From RGIG1995 sp045645205 (GTDB taxonomy: Bacteria; Bacillota; Clostridia; Oscillospirales; CAG-272), in the NCBI GenBank assembly GCA_045645205.1, contig JAZRIJ010000064.1, forward strand, positions 1 through 7,487: DNA of 7,487 nucleotides, given 5' to 3'. The first letter of the stretch is position 1. Every line of letters begins with the position of its first letter. Below, piece after piece: positions 5,688-7,487 of the stretch. The position numbers and the translations under genes are program-made. Under the pieces are notes generated by a model. That model searched no databases and was not told where the DNA came from. It saw only the letters and a list, made by a program, of their open reading frames with translations.

Positions 5688-6215
5688 ATGTTTTACGGAG
5701 AGATAAAGAAAGTAGACATCGCAAACGGTACGGGTGTAAGAGTGAGTCTATTTGTTTCGGGCTGTACCCACCGCTGCAAAGGGTGCTTTAATCCGGATAC
5801 ATGGAATTTCTGCTTCGGTAAAGAATATACCGCAGATACCGAAAACGAGATAATAGAAGCTCTTAAGCCAAGCTATATTGAGGGGCTGTCATTGCTGGGC
5901 GGTGAACCTTTTGAACCACAAAATCAAAAAGTTCTTGTCAAACTCTTAAAAAGGATAGGACAAGAACTTCCCGAAAAAAATATTTGGTGTTATACAGGTT
6001 TTTTGTTTGAAGAACTAACAGGACAAAAAAACTCAAGAGCATACACTGACACAACGCCTGAAATGCTGTCAATGATAGATGTACTGGTTGACGGTGAATT
6101 TGTTGAAGAATTAAAAGATATATCTTTAAGATTTCGCGGTTCGTCAAACCAAAGAATTATCGACGTTAAAGAATCAATAAAATTAAATAACATAGTAATA
6201 AAGAGGACTTTTTGA
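5688..6215 (+). CDS. nrdG: Anaerobic ribonucleotide reductase activating protein (radical SAM)
   Basis: The product is 175 residues, close to the usual 155-175. The radical-SAM cluster motif CxxxCxxC is at C26, C30 and C33 (SGCTHRCKGCFNPDTW), and the SAM-binding GGEP motif is at residues 71-74. The enzyme cleaves S-adenosylmethionine at a 4Fe-4S cluster and abstracts hydrogen from the NrdD glycine (G703 here). The C-terminal LRFRGSSNQRIIDV is a typical NrdG segment. The ATG begins one base after the nrdD TGA, and no strong ribosome binding site is visible in front, so it is probably translationally coupled to nrdD, giving the subunits together. The TGA stop lies at the apex of the terminator hairpin, so the last codons form its 5' arm. 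Confidence 0.97.
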   Translation: MFYGEIKKVDIANGTGVRVSLFVSGCTHRCKGCFNPDTWNFCFGKEYTADTENEIIEALKPSYIEGLSLLGGEPFEPQNQKVLVKLLKRIGQELPEKNIWCYTGFLFEELTGQKNSRAYTDTTPEMLSMIDVLVDGEFVEELKDISLRFRGSSNQRIIDVKESIKLNNIVIKRTF

Positions 6216-6229
6216 AAAAGTCCTCTTTT
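6200..6229 (+). terminator. nrdDG terminator enclosing the nrdG stop codon
   Basis: AAGAGGACTTTT (6201-6212) pairs with AAAAGTCCTCTT (6216-6227), leaving a 3-base loop made of the last T of codon TTT plus stop-codon bases; one more A-T pair is possible outside. T residues follow (6226-6229). Because the 5' arm is coding, terminating ribosomes could influence its folding. Confidence 0.85.
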
Positions 6230-6250
6230 AATCCCACAAAAATCTTAATC

Positions 6251-6290
6251 AAAAAAGCGTTACGCGGGTTAATCCGCATAACGCTTTTTT
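6251..6290. terminator. Bidirectional terminator between nrdG and the DUF2752 gene
   Basis: AAAAAAGCGTTA (6251-6262) pairs with TAACGCTTTTTT (6279-6290). One C/A mismatch follows, then GCGG (6264-6267) pairs with CCGC (6274-6277), with a 6-base loop. The plus strand ends in six T and the minus strand ends in six T at the other side, so it can stop transcription from both convergent units. The minus-strand stop codon TGA (6292-6290) overlaps the stem by one base. Confidence 0.9.
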
Positions 6291-6646
6291 CAAAGTATAA
6301 AACTATATCCTGTTGTAATAATGCGAAATAAATAATAAATCGTATTTACCATTAACACTACATACATAAATACATATATTAATTTATTTATTCGAAAATA
6401 CTCTTTATTTAAAAAAGTCCATACTGCAATGAGCAAAGGCAAAGCCATTGCATTATGTTTTAAATAAGCACCAAAGTCAAATAGTATTAATGATAATAGT
6501 GCTCTTGAAACTCCGCAAGTCGGACAGGGAATATGAAATAAAAACTTAAACGGACAAACAAACCTTACGCAAAAAGCTAACGTGCAATAGCATATAAAAA
6601 ACAACAGCAATAATAGGTTTTTCTTCAAAAAATGCTTGACTGCCAC
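6290..6646 (-). CDS. DUF2752 family small membrane protein
   Basis: The product is 118 residues, an integral membrane protein of unknown function. The DUF2752 signature is clear: CPFKFLFHIPCPTCGVSRALLSL, with C31-P32, C41-P-T-C44-G and R48. Hydrophobic segments lie near residues 9-28, 66-80 and 88-112. The cysteines suggest a metal-binding or redox feature near the membrane, but no function is established. The start is GTG, directly abutting the TAA of the upstream TM2-domain gene (TAAGTG) with only a weak AAGG further upstream, so translation is probably coupled. DUF2752 and TM2 genes are often neighbours in Clostridia to my knowledge. Another start (TTG, residue 7) cannot be excluded. Confidence 0.85.
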   Translation of the reverse strand: MAVKHFLKKNLLLLLFFICYCTLAFCVRFVCPFKFLFHIPCPTCGVSRALLSLILFDFGAYLKHNAMALPLLIAVWTFLNKEYFRINKLIYVFMYVVLMVNTIYYLFRIITTGYSFIL

Positions 6647-6982
6647 TTAAATAAGTGTCATTACCTTGTTAAAATTAACTTCTTTCGCCTTCTTAGTAAT
6701 AGTAAACCAATCAATAATAGTCAGAATACCGCAACAACCACAAGTAAGCAATTTTAGAATTCCTAAGCCCATATCACCAACCATAAATCTATCAACTCCC
6801 AACGTGCCCAGAAATAATGAGATCAACAACATTGTTGTAGGCTCCTTAAAATCAATTGCCGATACTAAATTAAATTTTTCTTCGTCAATTGTTCTTAATT
6901 TTTCTTTGAGAAAAATAATTTTTTCTGCAGGAAAATACTTTTGATTTGTCATAATAAACAGGTCAATTTTTTGCTGTTCCAT
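6647..6982 (-). CDS. TM2 domain-containing membrane protein
   Basis: The product is 111 residues. Residues 1-46 are a charged N-terminal region (MEQQKIDLFIMTNQKYFPAE). Residues 48-95 form the TM2 domain: a first membrane hairpin, TTMLLISLFLGTLG, then VDRFMVGDMGLG (the family DRF motif at 64-66), then KLLTCGCCGILTIIDWF, with the conserved Asp at 91. TM2 proteins have two membrane segments joined by a short turn; their role in bacteria is unknown. I start at the ATG at 6982 because GGAG (6994-6991) lies 8 bases upstream. An in-frame GTG at 7015 would add 11 residues but has no ribosome binding site and overlaps it. It forms an operon with the DUF2752 gene and is divergent from an XRE-type regulator whose putative operators cover its promoter. 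Confidence 0.88.
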   Translation of the reverse strand: MEQQKIDLFIMTNQKYFPAEKIIFLKEKLRTIDEEKFNLVSAIDFKEPTTMLLISLFLGTLGVDRFMVGDMGLGILKLLTCGCCGILTIIDWFTITKKAKEVNFNKVMTLI

Positions 6983-7029
6983 ATCTAACACTCCTATATA
7001 TTTATTGTTCGACACACATCGACAAAACC

Positions 7030-7058
7030 GTTATACTCAATCTTCGAGTATTTATCAA
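7030..7058 (-). promoter_or_regulatory. Promoter of the TM2-DUF2752 operon
   Basis: Minus-strand TTGATA (7058-7053), a 17-base spacer and TATAAC (7035-7030). Operator copy 1 occupies essentially the whole spacer and part of both hexamers, so a bound repressor would block it. Initiation is expected near 7023, giving a leader of about 40 bases. Confidence 0.65.
7032..7052. promoter_or_regulatory. Palindromic operator, copy 1
   Basis: A 21-bp imperfect palindrome with half-sites ATACTC (7033-7038) and GAGTAT (7046-7051), centred on 7042. It is the same pattern as copy 2, 25 bp away centre to centre. Its position inside the TM2-operon promoter and beside an XRE gene makes it a likely binding site for that regulator. 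Confidence 0.65.
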
Positions 7059-7077
7059 TACTCAAAGATTGAGTATT
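7057..7077. promoter_or_regulatory. Palindromic operator, copy 2
   Basis: A 21-bp element with perfect 9-bp arms, AATACTCAA (7057-7065) and TTGAGTATT (7069-7077), around AGA. It lies about 40 bp before the XRE start, where its promoter should be (weak candidate: TTGAGT at 7069-7074 as -35 with an A/T-rich -10 near 7090-7097), consistent with autorepression. The inner halves of copies 1 and 2 also form a 7-bp inverted repeat (7046-7052 / 7057-7063). Confidence 0.7.
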
Positions 7078-7116
7078 ATAAAATATTCATATAAATTATT
7101 TTATAAAGGAGTTTAT

Positions 7117-7326
7117 ATGGATTACAGAACGAGAATAAAAAACATACGAGAAGACAGAGATTATACACAGACAGAAATAGGTAAGATTATTCAAAAATCA
7201 CAACAAGGCTACAACCATATTGAAACAGGCAGAGCTGAACTAAAAATTGATGACCTTATAAAATTATGTAGATTTTATAACCTTTCAGCAGATTATATGA
7301 TTGGTTTAACAGACGAAGAAAAATAA
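7117..7326 (+). CDS. Small XRE/Cro-type helix-turn-helix regulator
   Basis: The product is 69 residues and consists almost entirely of one HTH_3 (Cro/cI) domain: RIKNIREDRDYTQTEIGKII (helices 1-2), QKSQQGYNHIETGRAELK (recognition helix region and the ETGR turn), then IDDLIKLCRFYNLSADYMIG. The ending YNLSADYMIGLTDE is typical of cI-like regulators in Bacillota. There is no effector domain, so activity probably depends on concentration or a partner. The ATG at 7117 has AAAGGAG 5 bases upstream; a longer frame from 7069 begins inside operator copy 2 and is rejected. It is divergent from the TM2-DUF2752 operon with two palindromes between, so it most likely represses itself and that operon. That role is inferred. 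Confidence 0.9.
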   Translation: MDYRTRIKNIREDRDYTQTEIGKIIQKSQQGYNHIETGRAELKIDDLIKLCRFYNLSADYMIGLTDEEK

Positions 7327-7331
7327 GCCCT

Positions 7332-7394
7332 CTCAGTCAGCTTTGCTGAGGCTGAGTCAAAAGCGATAAAAAACGCTTAAGGCTCAGCCTTTTG
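7332..7394 (+). terminator. Structured GC-rich element after the XRE gene, possible terminator
   Basis: GGCTGAG (7350-7356) pairs with CTCAGCC (7383-7389), and inside it AAGCG (7361-7365) pairs with CGCTT (7374-7378). The outer stem is followed by TTTT, compatible with a terminator 25-60 bases after the stop codon. Just before it, CTCAG (7332-7336) and TCAGC/GCTGA (7337-7349) provide competing hairpins. The core resembles the CCCTCTCAGTC-type palindromic repeats I recall from Ruminococcaceae genomes, so it may be a degenerate repetitive element. Nothing gene-like is visible from 7395 to 7487. Confidence 0.45.
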
Positions 7395-7487
7395 CTATGA
7401 ATAAGCGAAAGCATAATCAATACTAAAGAATAAAAAGCTCCAAAACGAGTAAAAAAGAGCATACGAAAAAAGAGGTATGTGAAAACC

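Noticed and set aside
6983..7015. GTG start at 7015 for the TM2 protein
   Set aside because: There is no ribosome binding site before it, and the GGAG at 6994-6991 is placed for the ATG at 6982.
7069..7116. Longer XRE protein starting at 7069
   Set aside because: The start lies inside a palindromic operator and lacks a ribosome binding site; the ATG at 7117 has AAAGGAG.
7471..7487. Possible start of another gene (AGAGG then GTG AAA ACC at 7479)
   Set aside because: Only three codons are visible before the edge; the ATG there is followed at once by TGA, and the support is too thin.

Overview
The window looks like a chromosomal segment of a low-GC, obligately anaerobic, spore-forming member of the Clostridia (Bacillota), plausibly the Ruminococcaceae/Oscillospiraceae side. 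This rests on four things seen together: spore-maturation genes spmA-spmB, an AbrB-type regulator with a C-terminal CxxC/CxxC tail, an oxygen-sensitive class III ribonucleotide reductase (nrdD-nrdG), and strong AAGGAG/GGAGG ribosome binding sites with canonical sigma-A promoters. The assignment is inferred from gene content; no marker gene fixes the species.

Layout, left to right. Positions 1-1294 (minus strand) hold the start of the S10 ribosomal protein operon, rpsJ-rplC-rplD, with rplD cut by the left edge. Its promoter is at 1557-1585. The roughly 255-nt leader contains a strong intrinsic terminator hairpin at 1391-1422 plus competing helices, so it looks like an attenuator-controlled ribosomal-protein leader. 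Positions 1673-2824 (minus strand) hold spmB and spmA, transcribed towards the S10 operon. An abrB-like gene (2936-3178, plus strand) is divergent from spmA, has its own near-consensus promoter, and ends in a perfect 10-bp hairpin terminator.

Positions 3398-6229 hold the nrdDG operon. Two NrdR-box-like 16-mers lie exactly 31 bp apart over its promoter, the arrangement expected for repression by NrdR. NrdD is the anaerobic ribonucleotide reductase and NrdG is the radical-SAM activase that installs its glycyl radical. The NrdD zinc site appears to lack one of the four usual cysteines. A terminator formed around the nrdG stop codon and a second, bidirectional terminator close this unit.

The right end (6290-7326) is a small accessory-looking locus. 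A minus-strand pair encodes a TM2-domain membrane protein and a DUF2752 membrane protein, joined stop-to-start. It is divergent from a 69-residue XRE/Cro-type regulator. Between them lie two copies of a 21-bp palindromic operator, one inside the spacer of the TM2 promoter. This regulator-plus-membrane-pair module is the least understood part of the window. A structured GC-rich repeat/terminator follows the regulator, and no gene is visible in the last 90 or so bases. No tRNA, rRNA, CRISPR array or transposase was found.
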